DNA of 64,000 nucleotides from Burkholderia sp. Ax-1724 (GCF_011752995.1 NZ_VWWL01000007.1:248001-312000), one strand, 5' to 3'; counted from the first letter of the stretch, positions 16,671 to 27,371 are shown. Numbers and translations: made by a program. Notes: generated by a model from the letters alone, not told the origin.

Positions 16671-17680
16671 TCGCCGTTCCTCACACGCAGCCGCGGATCG
16701 AGCAGCACATGCACGGCATCGGCGACGAGATTCGCAAGCGTATAGACCACGCCGATCGTCAGCACGCCCGCTTCGAGCATCGGAAAGTCCTTCGCCTTGG
16801 CCGCGTTGTAGATCAGCGAGCCGATGCCGGGGTAGTGGAACAGCGTCTCGACCACGACGAGTCCGCCGATCATGTAGCCGAGCTGCGTTGCGGCTACCGT
16901 GACGGTCGGCAGCAGCGCATTGCGCAGCACGTGCCGCCAGATCACGACGTGGCGCGGCAGGCCCTTGAGGATGGCGGTGCGCGTGTAGTCGGCGTCGAGC
17001 GCTTCGACGGTGCCCGCGCGCGCCATCCGCGCGATATAGCCGAAGAACACGAACACGAGCGGCAGCACCGGCAGCACGAGATGCCTCAACTGCTCGAACA
17101 CGCTCGCGTCGGGTGCATACGACGCTTCGATCGGCAGCCAGCGCAGCCACACGCCGAACACCAGAATCAGCACGATCGACGATACGAACTCCGGCACCAC
17201 CGTCGCCGACAAACCCGCGATGCTGATCGCGCGATCGAGCCAGCGCCCCGCATGCATCGCCGACCACACGCCGCCCGCGATGCCGAGCGGCACGACGACG
17301 ATGAAGGCGAGGAAGCCGAGCTTGGCCGAATGCGCGAGCGCGTCGGCGATAAACGGCCCGACCGGTTCGCGATACGCGTACGAAAGTCCCATGTCGCCGC
17401 GCACGACATGCGTGATCCAGTCGACGTACTGCGTGAGCAGCGGCCGATCCGCGCCGAGCTGGTGATTGAGCGCGGCGACCGCGCGCGCATCGGCGAGCGG
17501 GCCGAGCACCGCGCGGCCGATATCGCCGGGCAGCAACTGGCCGCCCGCGAACACGATCAGCGACAGCAGCCACAGCGTAATCAGCGAGAGGCCCGCGCGC
17601 GTCGCGAGAAAACGCGCGACACGGCTCGCATGGCCGTGTGCCGCCGCTCGCGATGATGAAGGGGACGCCGTGGCCGACAT
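16667..17680 (-). CDS. Peptide-type ABC transporter permease (DppB-like)
   Basis: A 337-residue inner-membrane permease with about six helices. It has the DppB hallmark N-terminal region (RAGLSLITLWLLSLIVFAGGQLLPGD), a periplasmic segment (LTQYVDWITHVVRGDMGLSYAYREPV), and the coupling loop ADYTRTAILKGLPRHVVIWRHVLRNALLP at about residues 230-258. The protein ends VHVLLDPRLRVRNGE, as is common in the family. It lies 77 bases after the binding-protein gene and overlaps the second permease by four bases. Confidence 0.93.
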   Translation of the reverse strand: MSATASPSSSRAAAHGHASRVARFLATRAGLSLITLWLLSLIVFAGGQLLPGDIGRAVLGPLADARAVAALNHQLGADRPLLTQYVDWITHVVRGDMGLSYAYREPVGPFIADALAHSAKLGFLAFIVVVPLGIAGGVWSAMHAGRWLDRAISIAGLSATVVPEFVSSIVLILVFGVWLRWLPIEASYAPDASVFEQLRHLVLPVLPLVFVFFGYIARMARAGTVEALDADYTRTAILKGLPRHVVIWRHVLRNALLPTVTVAATQLGYMIGGLVVVETLFHYPGIGSLIYNAAKAKDFPMLEAGVLTIGVVYTLANLVADAVHVLLDPRLRVRNGE

Positions 17681-17757
17681 CGTGAACTCCTGCGAAATCG
17701 CGCGGTGCCTAAGCGCGCGGTGCCTAAGTGTTCAGGCCGGGTACTCGAGCCATGTGC

Positions 17758-19464
17758 TCAAGCGCTCAGCGTCGCGCGGTCGAAATACAGTTGCGCGAGC
17801 GCGGTGAAGCGCACGCCGTTCACGCCCTTGCGCATCGCGATCAACTGATCGTAGAAGAACGGAATGATGACCGGCGTTTCGTCGAGCAGCAGCGTCTGGA
17901 TCTGCCCGGAGATTTTCCTTTGCGTGGCAAGGTCGAGCGCCGCGACGAATTGCGCGACCAGCCGGTCGTATTGCGGATTCCTGAAATGCGCCGCGTTCCA
18001 TGTGCCGTTGCTCGTGAGCGGCGCGTTGAGGAACACGTTCGGCACGCCGCGATGGCCGTAGTCGGTGATGCCGAGCGGCGAGTCGAGCCAGTCGGATTTG
18101 CCGGGGGTGCCCGCGCCGTAATAGAGCGACTGGCTTTCGACCTTCAGGTTGATGCGCACGCCGATCGCTTTCGCCGCGTTCTGCACGACCACGGCGAGGT
18201 CGGGAATCTCCATGTATTTTTCGGTGGTCAGCGTGACGTCGAAGCCGTTTGGCACGCCGGCCTGCGCGAGCAGTTGCTTCGCCCTCGCGACGTCGATTTT
18301 GCGTTGCGGCACACCTGCATCCGACGACGGAAACACCGGCGCAAACGGGCTGTCGTTGCCGGCTTGAGCGCGGCCCTTGAAGAGACCGCGCACCAGCACG
18401 TCGCGATCGATCGACAGCGCAAGCGCCTCGCGTACGCGTTTGTCCTTGAAGAGCGGGCTATCGTTGCGCATATGAATCTGCCGATGGGCGCTCGACTTCA
18501 CGCCGACCGCCTTGTAGTCGGGATTGTTCAGAATGCCTGCGCCGCCCTGCACGGTGAAGGTGCCCATCACGTCGGCCTGATGGCCTTGCAACGCGAGCAG
18601 CTGCGCCTGCTCGTCGGCGTAGAAGGTGAACTGCACGTGTTGCGGTAACGCTTTTTCGCCCCAATAGTCGGGATTGCGTACGAACGATGCGCCGACCTTC
18701 GGCTGATACTTTTCCAGCCTGAACGGACCCGTGCCGATAAAGCTCTTTTCGTAATTGCCCGCGTAGTTGGCGGGCAGGATCACGGCGTTGTAGTTGTCCG
18801 AGGAAACGTAGTACGGGAAATTGCCGTTCGGCGCATCGAGATGGAACTCGACCGTGTATTCGTCGATAACCTTTGCGCCACCTTTCGACAGCACGCCCTT
18901 CAATACCGAGAGCGCGGCCGAGCCGCTGGCCGGATCGGCGAGACGGTCGAAGGTGGCGGCCACGTCCTTCGCGCCGAAGTGCTGGCCGTCGTGGAATTTG
19001 ACGTTCGGGCGCAGCTTGAAGGTCCACACGTCGCCCTTGTCGTTCGGCTTCCACGACAGCGCGAGCGCGGGCTTCAGCATGAGCTTTTCGCCGTCGTCGT
19101 CGATCAGGAATTCGCCGGTCTGGTTCAGCAGCGCGAGGCTCGCCGCGTCGGTCACGGTGAGCGGGTCGACCGCGCCAGCGGGCGTCAGATGCGCGACGCG
19201 GATCGTCTGGTTCGATGGGGCCGCCGTGCCCTGTGCGTTCTGCGCGCTCTGTGCATCGGCACGCGGCGTGTCGAGCAGGCCGCCGCCCACGAGCGACAGG
19301 CCGATCACGCTCGCGTAACGCAGCAATTCGCGCCGCGTGAGGCGGCCGGCCAGGAATTCATCGATGGCATGGTTGCCGTAGGCGTCGGCGGTGCGGCGGG
19401 CTGCTTGCAGCGGCGCATGAGGTTCCGCATGGGGGGCGGGAAGTCGGTCCGCGGGCGTTTTCAT
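17758..19464 (-). CDS. Peptide-type ABC transporter substrate-binding protein, probable Tat substrate
   Basis: A 568-residue periplasmic solute-binding protein of the SBP_bac_5 (DppA/OppA) family and first gene of the importer operon. A 43-residue lead precedes a twin-arginine-like motif TRRELLR at 43-49 and a hydrophobic stretch ASVIGLSLVGGGL, so export through the Tat route is likely, with cleavage near RADA-QS. The mature part has the family blocks DVWTFKLRPNVKFHDGQHFGAKDVAATFDRL and YCTV-type core strands, and the VREALALSIDRDVLVRG helix. The ligand is unknown; relatives bind peptides, opines or heme. The long N-terminal lead is unusual; the ATG at 19464 is the only ATG well ahead of the Tat motif. 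Confidence 0.9.
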   Translation of the reverse strand: MKTPADRLPAPHAEPHAPLQAARRTADAYGNHAIDEFLAGRLTRRELLRYASVIGLSLVGGGLLDTPRADAQSAQNAQGTAAPSNQTIRVAHLTPAGAVDPLTVTDAASLALLNQTGEFLIDDDGEKLMLKPALALSWKPNDKGDVWTFKLRPNVKFHDGQHFGAKDVAATFDRLADPASGSAALSVLKGVLSKGGAKVIDEYTVEFHLDAPNGNFPYYVSSDNYNAVILPANYAGNYEKSFIGTGPFRLEKYQPKVGASFVRNPDYWGEKALPQHVQFTFYADEQAQLLALQGHQADVMGTFTVQGGAGILNNPDYKAVGVKSSAHRQIHMRNDSPLFKDKRVREALALSIDRDVLVRGLFKGRAQAGNDSPFAPVFPSSDAGVPQRKIDVARAKQLLAQAGVPNGFDVTLTTEKYMEIPDLAVVVQNAAKAIGVRINLKVESQSLYYGAGTPGKSDWLDSPLGITDYGHRGVPNVFLNAPLTSNGTWNAAHFRNPQYDRLVAQFVAALDLATQRKISGQIQTLLLDETPVIIPFFYDQLIAMRKGVNGVRFTALAQLYFDRATLSA

Positions 19465-19896
19465 CGATGGCGTGTCCAGTCCATTCTGCTGCCGGTTCGG
19501 AAGACGTCGCGCGAGCCGCGCGACAGCGCGAGGTGCAGCGCGCTTTCAGCGCCCGTGGCGTCGAGCCTCGGCGCCCGACGAAAGCGCAATGCTGCGCAAA
19601 GCGGTTTCAGTGTAAGCGATTGCTTGCGGCTGCGGCGCGCTTGCGCCGCCGTGGGCTTGCCGATCGGCCGATAACGGCGTGGTGGTGTGTCGTCGCTGCA
19701 ACGGTAGCACGGCGTGGGCCACGGTGATCGCTAGCGCCGCGCGGCATGGCGGCAGGCGTTCGGCGCGAGCGCGAATGGATCGCCCGAATGGATCACCCCT
19801 AACGCGCTGGAATCCTGACCGATTGCATCATGCGTACAGCGGGATTGACAGCAAGCACCGCGCATCGCAAGCGCTGTAGGCTGCCCCCCGCGCGCT
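19465..19896. other. Intergenic region, promoter side of the peptide importer
   Basis: About 430 bases between the minus-strand importer operon and the minus-strand cupin gene. It must carry the importer promoter near its left end, but no strong -35/-10 pair was found. Open frames are short and Arg-rich. No repeat or terminator with a T-run is visible. Confidence 0.5.
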
Positions 19897-20415
19897 TTAG
19901 CGATCGTGCGGGTGCTTGTGAATCGGATCGACCCAGTACACCGTCTCGGGCTGTTCGACCGCGTCGATGTTCAGATTGACCACGACCGCTTCATTGTCGC
20001 TGCGCACGAGCACGCATTCGAGCGGTGCGTCGGTGCTCGCGTTGATCTCCTGATGCGGCACGTAGGGCGGCACGAAGATGAAGTCGCCGGGGCCCGCTTC
20101 GGCGGTGAATTCGAGGTGCTCGCCCCAACGCATGCGTGCCTGGCCGCGTACCACGTAGATCACGCTTTCGAGCGCGCCGTGATGATGCGCGCCGGTCTTC
20201 GCGTTCGGATGGATCGTCACGGTGCCTGCCCAGATCTTCTGCGCGCCGACGCGCGCCGCGTTGATCGCGGCGGCGCGATTCATGCCGGGCGTCTGCGCGG
20301 TGTTGGCATCGAGCTGATCGCCGCGGATGACCTTCACGCCGTGCTCGCGCCAGTCGACCTGCGCGGCGGCCTCGTGCTCGGCCCGGTAATGCGGATGTTC
20401 GTGCTCGTGGCTCAT
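19897..20415 (-). CDS. Cupin-domain protein
   Basis: A 172-residue cytoplasmic single-domain cupin. Motif 1 is visible as HPNAKTGAHHHGALESVIYVVRG (three histidines and a glutamate, likely metal ligands), and motif 2 is present as AGPGDFIFVPPYVPHQEIN with a further histidine. The N terminus is His-rich (MSHEHEHPHYRAEHE), as is the C terminus (HKHPHDR), which could add metal binding. The ATG at 20415 has AAGGAG six bases upstream. Cupins of this type may be dioxygenases, isomerases or storage-like proteins, and the substrate cannot be assigned. It stands alone between the importer and the fusA terminators. Confidence 0.85.
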   Translation of the reverse strand: MSHEHEHPHYRAEHEAAAQVDWREHGVKVIRGDQLDANTAQTPGMNRAAAINAARVGAQKIWAGTVTIHPNAKTGAHHHGALESVIYVVRGQARMRWGEHLEFTAEAGPGDFIFVPPYVPHQEINASTDAPLECVLVRSDNEAVVVNLNIDAVEQPETVYWVDPIHKHPHDR

Positions 20416-20585
20416 GGTGTCTCCTTGCGGGCGTGGGTGCCGCGTTCGAGTCCTGCGCTGCGGTCGTGGCCTGATCGATGCCGGTGTTGCATGGCCGTTC
20501 GACATTCTGGCACGTTCGGAACACGCACGCGTGGTGTGACGAGGCGGGCAGCAGGGGCCCGACCGCGCACATCGACGAAGAACCG

Positions 20586-20615
20586 AAAAAAAGCCCGCTC
20601 ACGGGGAGCGGGCTT
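20586..20615 (-). terminator. Intrinsic terminator of the elongation factor G gene
   Basis: Stem AAGCCCGCTC / GAGCGGGCTT with a five-base loop, followed on the minus strand by a run of seven T. It lies about 85 bases downstream of the elongation factor G stop codon. A second hairpin without a T-run, GCGGCAAGG / CCTTGCCGC, sits closer to the stop at 20659-20680. Confidence 0.9.
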
Positions 20616-20700
20616 CGAGCCGTTGGTATCGGCGGTGGCATTGCGGCTGCGGTGAAGCGCGGCAAGGGCTGCCTTGCCGCACTCCTCAATGCCACCAGCA

Positions 20701-22806
20701 TCATTGCTTCTTCGCGTTGATCACCGCTTCGGCGACGTTGCTCGGCGTTTCGGCGTAGTGCTTGAATTCCATCGTGTAGGTCGCTCGGCCCTGGGTGGCC
20801 GAGCGCAGCGAGGTCGAGTAGCCGAACATCTCGGAGAGCGGCACTTCCGCGCGCACGAGCTTGCCGCCGCCGCCCGCGATGTCTTCCATGCCCTGCACCA
20901 TGCCGCGCCGGCTCGACAGATCGCCCATCACGTTGCCCATGAAGTCCTCGGGTGTTTCCACCTCGACGGCCATCATCGGTTCGAGCAGCACGGGCTTCGC
21001 CTTGCGCATCGCTTCCTTGAATGCCATCGAGCCGGCCATGCGGAACGCGTTTTCGTTCGAGTCGACGTCATGGTACGAACCGAAGGTCAGCGTGACCTTC
21101 ACGTCGACCACCGGGTAGCCCGCCAGCACACCGGCCTTCAGCGTTTCCACGATGCCTTTGTCGACCGCGGGAATGAATTCGCGCGGAATCACGCCGCCCT
21201 TGATCGCATCGACGAACTCGTAGCCCTTGCCTTGCTCCGACGGTTCGAGCGTGATCACCGCGTGACCGTACTGGCCGCGCCCGCCCGACTGCTTGACGAA
21301 CTTGCCTTCGACGTCCTCGACCTTGTTGCGCACCGTTTCGCGATACGCCACCTGCGGCTTGCCGACGGTCGCTTCCACGCCGAACTCGCGCTTCATGCGG
21401 TCGACCAGAATTTCGAGGTGCAACTCGCCCATGCCGGAGATGATCGTCTGTCCGGATTCCTCATCGGTCTGCACGCGGAACGACGGGTCTTCCTGCGCGA
21501 GCCGGTTCAGCGCGATGCCCATCTTCTCCTGGTCGGCCTTGGTCTTCGGCTCGACGGCCTGCGAGATCACCGGGTCGGGGAAGATCATCTTTTCGAGGAT
21601 GATGACGTGGTTAGGATCGCAGAGCGTGTCGCCCGTGGTCGCTTCCTTCAGGCCGACGGCCGCCGCGATGTCGCCCGCGTAGACTTCCTTGATTTCCTTG
21701 CGCTCGTTCGCGTGCATCTGCAGGATGCGGCCGAGGCGCTCCTTCTTTTCCTTGATCGCGTTGTAGACCGTGTCGCCCGAATTGACGACGCCCGAGTACA
21801 CGCGGAAGAAGATCAGCTGGCCGACGAACGGGTCGGTCATGATCTTGAAGGCGAGCGCCGAGAATGGATCGTCGTCGTTCGGATGGCGCTCGATCTCCTT
21901 GTCGTGCTCATCGTGGCCGGTGATCGCGGGCACGTCGACCGGCGAGGGCAGATAGTCGATCACCGCGTCGAGCATCGCCTGCACGCCCTTGTTCTTGAAC
22001 GCGCTGCCGCACAGCATCGGCACGATCTCGTTGGCAATCGTGCGGGCGCGAATGCCGTGCTTGATTTCCTCTTCGGTCAACGGCTCGCCGCCGAGATATT
22101 TTTCGAGCAGCGTTTCATTGGCCTCGGCCGCGGATTCGACCATTTTGTCGTGCCATTCCTTCGCGGTGGCCGCGAGTTCAGCCGGAATGTCGCGGTACTC
22201 GAACTTGATGCCCTGGCTGTCGTCGTCCCAGAAGATCGCCTTCATCTTGACGAGATCGACCACGCCCTGGAAATAATCTTCCGCGCCGATCGGAATCTGG
22301 ATCGGCACCGCGACGCCCTTCAGACGATCGCCGATCTGCCGCTGCACGCGGAAGAAGTCCGCGCCGATGCGGTCCATCTTGTTGACGAACGCGATGCGCG
22401 GCACCTTGTACTTGTTCGCCTGGCGCCACACGGTTTCCGATTGCGGCTGCACGCCGCCGACCGAGTCGTACACCATGCAGGCACCGTCGAGCACGCGCAT
22501 CGAGCGCTCGACTTCGATCGTGAAGTCGACGTGCCCCGGAGTGTCGATGATGTTGATGCGATGCTCGGGGTAGTTGCCGGCCATGCCTTTCCAGAACGCC
22601 GTGGTGGCCGCCGAGGTGATCGTGATGCCGCGCTCCTGCTCCTGTTCCATCCAGTCCATCGTCGCCGCACCGTCGTGAACCTCGCCGATCTTGTGGGTCA
22701 CGCCGGTGTAGAACAGGATCCGTTCGGTGGTGGTGGTTTTGCCGGCATCGATGTGAGCGCTGATGCCGATATTCCGGTAGCGCTCGATGGGAGTCTTGCG
22801 GGGCAC
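20701..22806 (-). CDS. fusA: Elongation factor G, stand-alone copy
   Basis: A 701-residue GTPase that moves tRNA and mRNA on the ribosome and helps recycle ribosomes. The GTP-binding motifs are intact: [24 protein letters not shown] and [10 protein letters not shown]. Domain IV shows the conserved [14 protein letters not shown] and the loop near [21 protein letters not shown]. Translation starts at a GTG (22806) with AAGGAGG five bases upstream; no ATG fits this site. The gene is not next to rpsL, rpsG or tuf, so it is probably the second EF-G gene of Burkholderia rather than the str-operon copy. It is bounded by terminators on both sides, so it is a single-gene unit. Confidence 0.93.
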   Translation of the reverse strand: MPRKTPIERYRNIGISAHIDAGKTTTTERILFYTGVTHKIGEVHDGAATMDWMEQEQERGITITSAATTAFWKGMAGNYPEHRINIIDTPGHVDFTIEVERSMRVLDGACMVYDSVGGVQPQSETVWRQANKYKVPRIAFVNKMDRIGADFFRVQRQIGDRLKGVAVPIQIPIGAEDYFQGVVDLVKMKAIFWDDDSQGIKFEYRDIPAELAATAKEWHDKMVESAAEANETLLEKYLGGEPLTEEEIKHGIRARTIANEIVPMLCGSAFKNKGVQAMLDAVIDYLPSPVDVPAITGHDEHDKEIERHPNDDDPFSALAFKIMTDPFVGQLIFFRVYSGVVNSGDTVYNAIKEKKERLGRILQMHANERKEIKEVYAGDIAAAVGLKEATTGDTLCDPNHVIILEKMIFPDPVISQAVEPKTKADQEKMGIALNRLAQEDPSFRVQTDEESGQTIISGMGELHLEILVDRMKREFGVEATVGKPQVAYRETVRNKVEDVEGKFVKQSGGRGQYGHAVITLEPSEQGKGYEFVDAIKGGVIPREFIPAVDKGIVETLKAGVLAGYPVVDVKVTLTFGSYHDVDSNENAFRMAGSMAFKEAMRKAKPVLLEPMMAVEVETPEDFMGNVMGDLSSRRGMVQGMEDIAGGGGKLVRAEVPLSEMFGYSTSLRSATQGRATYTMEFKHYAETPSNVAEAVINAKKQ

Positions 22807-22990
22807 GTGAACCTCCTTGGAATGGTGCGCCTGAAACGCATGCCGGGCGACCGTTGGGCCGCCCGGGGAGTCTGGGTGCTGCTTGATGTGGTGGTGCTTT
22901 ATCGAGATTACAAGGATAGCGCGTCGGTTGGTCTTTTGCATGAATCGCGCTGGCGGGCGGCAAGCATGCTCGCGCAAGGCGGCGCGGACG

Positions 22991-23027
22991 AAAAAAAGCC
23001 GGCGCCTGGGAAGGGCGCCGGCTTTTT
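22991..23027. terminator. Bidirectional-type intrinsic terminator between the DUF192 and fusA genes
   Basis: Stem GCCGGCGCC / GGCGCCGGC with a seven-base loop, flanked by A-runs on the left and T-runs on the right, so it can act on both strands. On the minus strand it ends transcripts of the DUF192 gene about 175 bases after its stop and insulates the fusA promoter. The rest of the 22807-23200 gap should hold the fusA promoter; no strong consensus pair is evident. Confidence 0.9.
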
Positions 23028-23200
23028 CCGGAAAACGTCGCGGCGATGGGGCGGCCGGGAGGGCTGGGTGAGATGCCCATGGCGTGCCTATGAGGTGCCG
23101 CCCAGTTGGTGCTCAGTTGCTGCCTGGGCGCCCCCCGAGATGCGCCCCCCGAGCGGCCGGCGGCCCGGCAAGCTGCCGCAGGGGCCGCCAGAATTGCAGC

Positions 23201-23716
23201 TTACTGCGTGATGCCCGGCACCGGTGGCAAGCCCTGGATCTGCATGCCCGGCTTGATGCCCTTCGACGCGAACCAGCCCTTGCTCATCTCGAGCGCGAAC
23301 ACGCCGTTGTGCGTCGGGCAATGATTGTTGGTGGTCTCGGCCTGCATCTCGTCGAGGTCGGTGATCGTGCCGTCCGCACGCATGAACGCGATCGACAGCG
23401 GAATCAGCGTGTTCTTCATCCAGAAGCAGTGGCCGGCGTTCTCGTTGAACACGAATAGCATGCCTTCGTTCGGCGCGAGATTCGTGCGATACATCAAGCC
23501 CTGTTCGCGATCCGCATCGTTGGCGGCGACGGCCGCGTCGATCACGAACATGCCGGCGGTCAGCTTGACGCGCGGAAATTCGCCAGGCTGCTTGGCGCCC
23601 GGCGGCATCTGCTGCGCATGGGCGGGGGCGGTGGTGGCCGCCAACGAGATGGCCGCGAGCGGCAGTGCAACGGCAACAGCGAAACGCGCCATCAGCGAGC
23701 GCATGGAAAATCGCAC
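23201..23716 (-). CDS. Exported DUF192 protein
   Basis: A 171-residue periplasmic protein. A signal peptide covers about residues 1-35 (AVAVALPLAAISLAATTAPAHA-QQ). The remainder is a DUF192 domain with its typical blocks: ADREQGLMYRTNLAPNEGMLFVFNENAGHCFWMKNTLIPLSIAFMRADG, then ALEMSKGWFASKGIKPGMQIQG. The start is a GTG at 23716 with AAGGAG seven bases upstream; an internal ATG four codons later is possible. DUF192 is a small beta barrel of unknown function, common in bacteria. The gene stands alone with a terminator downstream. Confidence 0.88.
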   Translation of the reverse strand: MRFSMRSLMARFAVAVALPLAAISLAATTAPAHAQQMPPGAKQPGEFPRVKLTAGMFVIDAAVAANDADREQGLMYRTNLAPNEGMLFVFNENAGHCFWMKNTLIPLSIAFMRADGTITDLDEMQAETTNNHCPTHNGVFALEMSKGWFASKGIKPGMQIQGLPPVPGITQ

Positions 23717-23771
23717 GGCAGGACTCCTTGCTCAAATTAACTCGCGCATGTTACGCGAGCGCGTGCAAAAC

Positions 23772-23804
23772 AAAAAGGCAGATCGCCTTGCGGTGATCTG
23801 CCTT
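23772..23804 (-). terminator. Terminator after the small Ala/Lys/His-rich gene
   Basis: Stem AAGGCAGATC / GATCTGCCTT with a ten-base loop, followed on the minus strand by TTTTTGTTTT. It lies about 60 bases after the stop codon of the 63-residue gene and before the DUF192 start. Confidence 0.85.
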
Positions 23805-23860
23805 ACAACGCCGTAAGAACGGCAATGAAGCGAGTTCTTGACTGCGTTTTTACAAGCAAC

Positions 23861-24052
23861 TTACTCCGAAGCTGCCGAAGCTGCAGCGGCTGCTGCTGCC
23901 TTCTTGTGCGCCTTCTTGTGGTGAGCGTGCTTGGTGGCCTTCTTGGCTGCCGAAGCTGCTGCCGGAGCTGCGGGAGCTGCCGAAGCCGAAGCTTGTGCGA
24001 ATGCTGCCGTTGCGAAGAGGCCAGCGACCAGAGCGGCGATCAGTTTGTTCAT
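23861..24052 (-). CDS. Small exported Ala/Lys/His-rich protein
   Basis: A 63-residue protein. Residues 1-19 form a signal peptide (MNKLIAALVAGLFATAAFA-QA). The mature part is low complexity: Ala-rich stretches flank a basic core (AKKATKHAHHKKAHKK), ending in poly-Ala and Ser. GAGG lies nine bases before the ATG, and a good terminator follows. Similar tiny secreted basic peptides occur in Burkholderia and are often abundant; some resemble acid-shock-type proteins. No domain is recognised. The basic core could bind cell envelope polymers, nucleic acid or metals. The codons are ordinary for the region, which supports a real gene. Confidence 0.8.
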   Translation of the reverse strand: MNKLIAALVAGLFATAAFAQASASAAPAAPAAASAAKKATKHAHHKKAHKKAAAAAAASAASE

Positions 24053-24503
24053 TGTGTAGATCCTCAGCTTGAGTTAATTAACCAAATGACCCGGCTTATG
24101 TAGAGTCAAGTCGGTAAACGTGCCATCCACCTTTCGGTTGACAGCCGCATCGAACAAATTTCTCGACGCGTCTGCTAGCGTTCGGACTTTCGTATTCGCC
24201 GCGCAAACGGCTTATGCAAAGGTCTTTAAGGCTGAATGCCGGATAGCTTCGGCGGCATCTGCGTCGAATAACGCGTCGCGTTGCGCAGCGGTTGACGAGA
24301 ATTCGCCGGAAAATTTTCATCGCGATGGACTGCGGCGACGACCCCTTGCGACGGCATTCGCGAGCGTGCATGTTTCACGTTTCCGGGGCTGCTTCACGGC
24401 GTGGTTTCACGCCTGTTTTTATTTGCCGATACAACGGCTTAGGCCAATCGAGGCAAGCGTGAAACACTCACGATACGCATGACGTCCCCCCGTATTCGCG
24501 CAT
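24053..24503. other. Intergenic region of lower GC content
   Basis: About 450 bases separating two minus-strand genes. Base composition is visibly less GC-rich than the neighbours. No open frame has a Shine-Dalgarno site. TTGACA occurs on the plus strand around 24137 and TTGACT on the minus strand near 24105, the latter a possible -35 for the small exported protein. Nothing else is recognised. Confidence 0.45.
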
Positions 24504-25073
24504 TTACACGATACCGTCCCATGGCGCGTTCGCCGGCAACTCGATGCTCTCTCCCGGCGCGAGACCCAGCGAAAAAATGTCCAGCGCACCGACACCGACG
24601 CGCACGAGGCGCAGCGTCGGAAAGCCGACCGCGGCGGTCATGCGGCGCACCTGGCGGTTCTTGCCTTCGGTGATCGCGAGTTCGATCCACGTGGTCGGGA
24701 TCGCGGCGCGGTGGCGGATCGGCGGAGTGCGAGTCCATAGCGTGCTCGCCGGCTCTATATGATTCGCGCGACAGGGGCGTGTCACGTAGTCGCCGAGATC
24801 GACGCCGCGTGCAAGCTTCTTTAGCGCGACCTCGTCGATCGCGCCTTCGACCTGCGCCCAATAGCGTTTAACGAGCTTATGACGCGGCTCGGCGATACGC
24901 GCCTGCAATGCGCCGTCGTCGGTGAGAAGCAGCAGGCCTTCGCTATCGGAATCGAGCCGGCCCGCCGGATAGACGCCGGGCACCTTGACCCAGTCGGCGA
25001 GCGAGGCACGCGTTTCATGCGGCGAGAATTGACAGATGGTGCCGAACGGCTTGTTCAGGGCGAGAAGGCGCAT
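24504..25073 (-). CDS. rluE: 23S rRNA pseudouridine synthase of the RluE type
   Basis: A 189-residue RsuA/RluE-family enzyme converting one uridine in 23S rRNA (U2457 in E. coli numbering) to pseudouridine. The catalytic motif GRLDSDSEGLLLLTDDG holds the essential aspartate at about residue 41. The later block GKNRQVRRMTAAVGFPTLRLVRVGVGAL is typical. No S4 domain is present, as in RluE and unlike RsuA. The ATG at 25073 gives the normal N terminus MRLLALNKPFG; the frame continues upstream without similarity. It stands alone. Confidence 0.9.
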   Translation of the reverse strand: MRLLALNKPFGTICQFSPHETRASLADWVKVPGVYPAGRLDSDSEGLLLLTDDGALQARIAEPRHKLVKRYWAQVEGAIDEVALKKLARGVDLGDYVTRPCRANHIEPASTLWTRTPPIRHRAAIPTTWIELAITEGKNRQVRRMTAAVGFPTLRLVRVGVGALDIFSLGLAPGESIELPANAPWDGIV

Positions 25074-25376
25074 ACGGGAAAGAAGAGTCGGCGGACCAGG
25101 GCGCGGCGGCGTATCGAAACGTATCGAAGCGCGCCAATGCACGCTCATGCACGTCAACGCACGTCGCGGCAACGTCACACGATGTGCCGATCGTGCCGCG
25201 TGAAGTTTCGGCGACGGCAGCCGGCCGCATCGCGGGCGCCGGCCGTTGCGCTCAGGGTCCGGTTAGGGATGGCGCGATGATAATGCATAAACCGGCATCG
25301 CCATTCTTATGTCTTATAGAAGAGTGAGGCTCGCAGCCGCGTTCGTCCATGTTGGAAAACCCCGAGCCATGGCCGT

Positions 25377-25405
25377 TTCGACGCGCGCGAGGCGTGGGCT
25401 AGAAT
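25377..25405 (+). promoter_or_regulatory. Possible icd promoter
   Basis: TTCGAC (25377-25382) and TAGAAT (25400-25405) are spaced by 17 bases and lie about 100 bases before the isocitrate dehydrogenase start. The -10 element is good and the -35 element moderate. The rest of the 25074-25505 gap shows no further feature. Confidence 0.4.
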
Positions 25406-25505
25406 AACGGCCAGGCCGCTCGCGAGCGTCCGGCATTGCGCGGCGAGGGGCGCCCCCTTTCGCAGTCTCCCATCAGCTTTTCACAGCTTTCACTGGAGTC
25501 CGATC

Positions 25506-26762
<1,257 letters not shown>

Positions 26763-26807
26763 TTCATGCGCTGGAATTATCCAGCGCGCATTAATGGCTT
26801 GACTGGA

Positions 26808-26842
26808 ATACCCCGGCGCGATTACGCGGCCGGGGTATTTTT
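26808..26842 (+). terminator. Terminator of icd
   Basis: Stem ATACCCCGG-CGCG / CGCG-GCCGGGGTAT with loop ATTA and a one-base bulge, followed by five T. A smaller hairpin without T-run, GCGCTGG / CCAGCGC, sits at 26768-26787 just after the stop codon. Confidence 0.85.
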
Positions 26843-26971
26843 CTGGAAATCGTATCCGGTTTTTTACGGCCGGAATATCGGCGGCGGCCGGTATCGAATG
26901 ACGCTGGATTTTCAGCGCCGCTTTTCAGCATCGTTTTTTTGCATCGCTTCTCAACACCGAATCGCACCGCA

Positions 26972-27007
26972 TAAAAAGAAACCCGGCGTGCAGCCGGGTT
27001 TCAAAAA
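26972..27007. terminator. Bidirectional terminator between icd and cspA
   Basis: Stem GAAACCCGGC / GCCGGGTTTC with loop GTGCA, with an A-run to the left and a short A-run to the right. On the minus strand the hairpin is followed by TTTTTAT, so it mainly ends the cold-shock gene 20-50 bases after its stop. Confidence 0.85.
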
Positions 27008-27025
27008 GGACGGGGACGAACCGCC

Positions 27026-27232
27026 TCAGGCAGGTGCCTGAATGTTCGAAGCCTGTTTTCCTTTCGGGCCTTGCACGACTTCGAAGGTGACCTTCTGGCC
27101 TTCCTTCAGCGTCTTGAAGCCATTCATCTGGATGGCCGAGAAGTGTGCAAACAGATCCTCGCCACCCTCGTCAGGCGTGATGAATCCGAAACCCTTTGCG
27201 TCGTTAAACCATTTGACCGTACCAGTTGCCAT
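27026..27232 (-). CDS. cspA: CspA-family cold-shock protein
   Basis: A 68-residue single cold-shock domain that binds single-stranded RNA and DNA and melts mRNA structure. RNP1 is [11 protein letters not shown] (about 15-25), and RNP2 is DLFAHFSAI (about 27-35). The N terminus [16 protein letters not shown] is canonical. GGGGAAG precedes the ATG. A well-formed promoter lies about 140-170 bases upstream, leaving a long 5' leader as in many csp genes. Whether it is cold-induced cannot be told; several paralogues are usual. Confidence 0.95.
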   Translation of the reverse strand: MATGTVKWFNDAKGFGFITPDEGGEDLFAHFSAIQMNGFKTLKEGQKVTFEVVQGPKGKQASNIQAPA

Positions 27233-27371
27233 TCCAACTTCCCCTGTTACTCATGTGACCACCACGAGCCCCTCGAAAAGCCACGACCACACGAGGCAGC
27301 CGCTCCCTCCTCACAAGCTCACCATCGGCATTTTTTCGAAATTATGGCTTGGTGAAAAAAGTGCCAGCTTG

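Noticed and set aside
16671..17573. Upstream extension of the second permease to 618 residues
   Set aside because: The extension is an off-frame reading of the first permease; the ATGA overlap fixes the start at 16670.
20674..23211. 845-residue plus-strand frame antisense to fusA
   Set aside because: Mirror of EF-G codons; His/Arg/Asp-rich without any domain.
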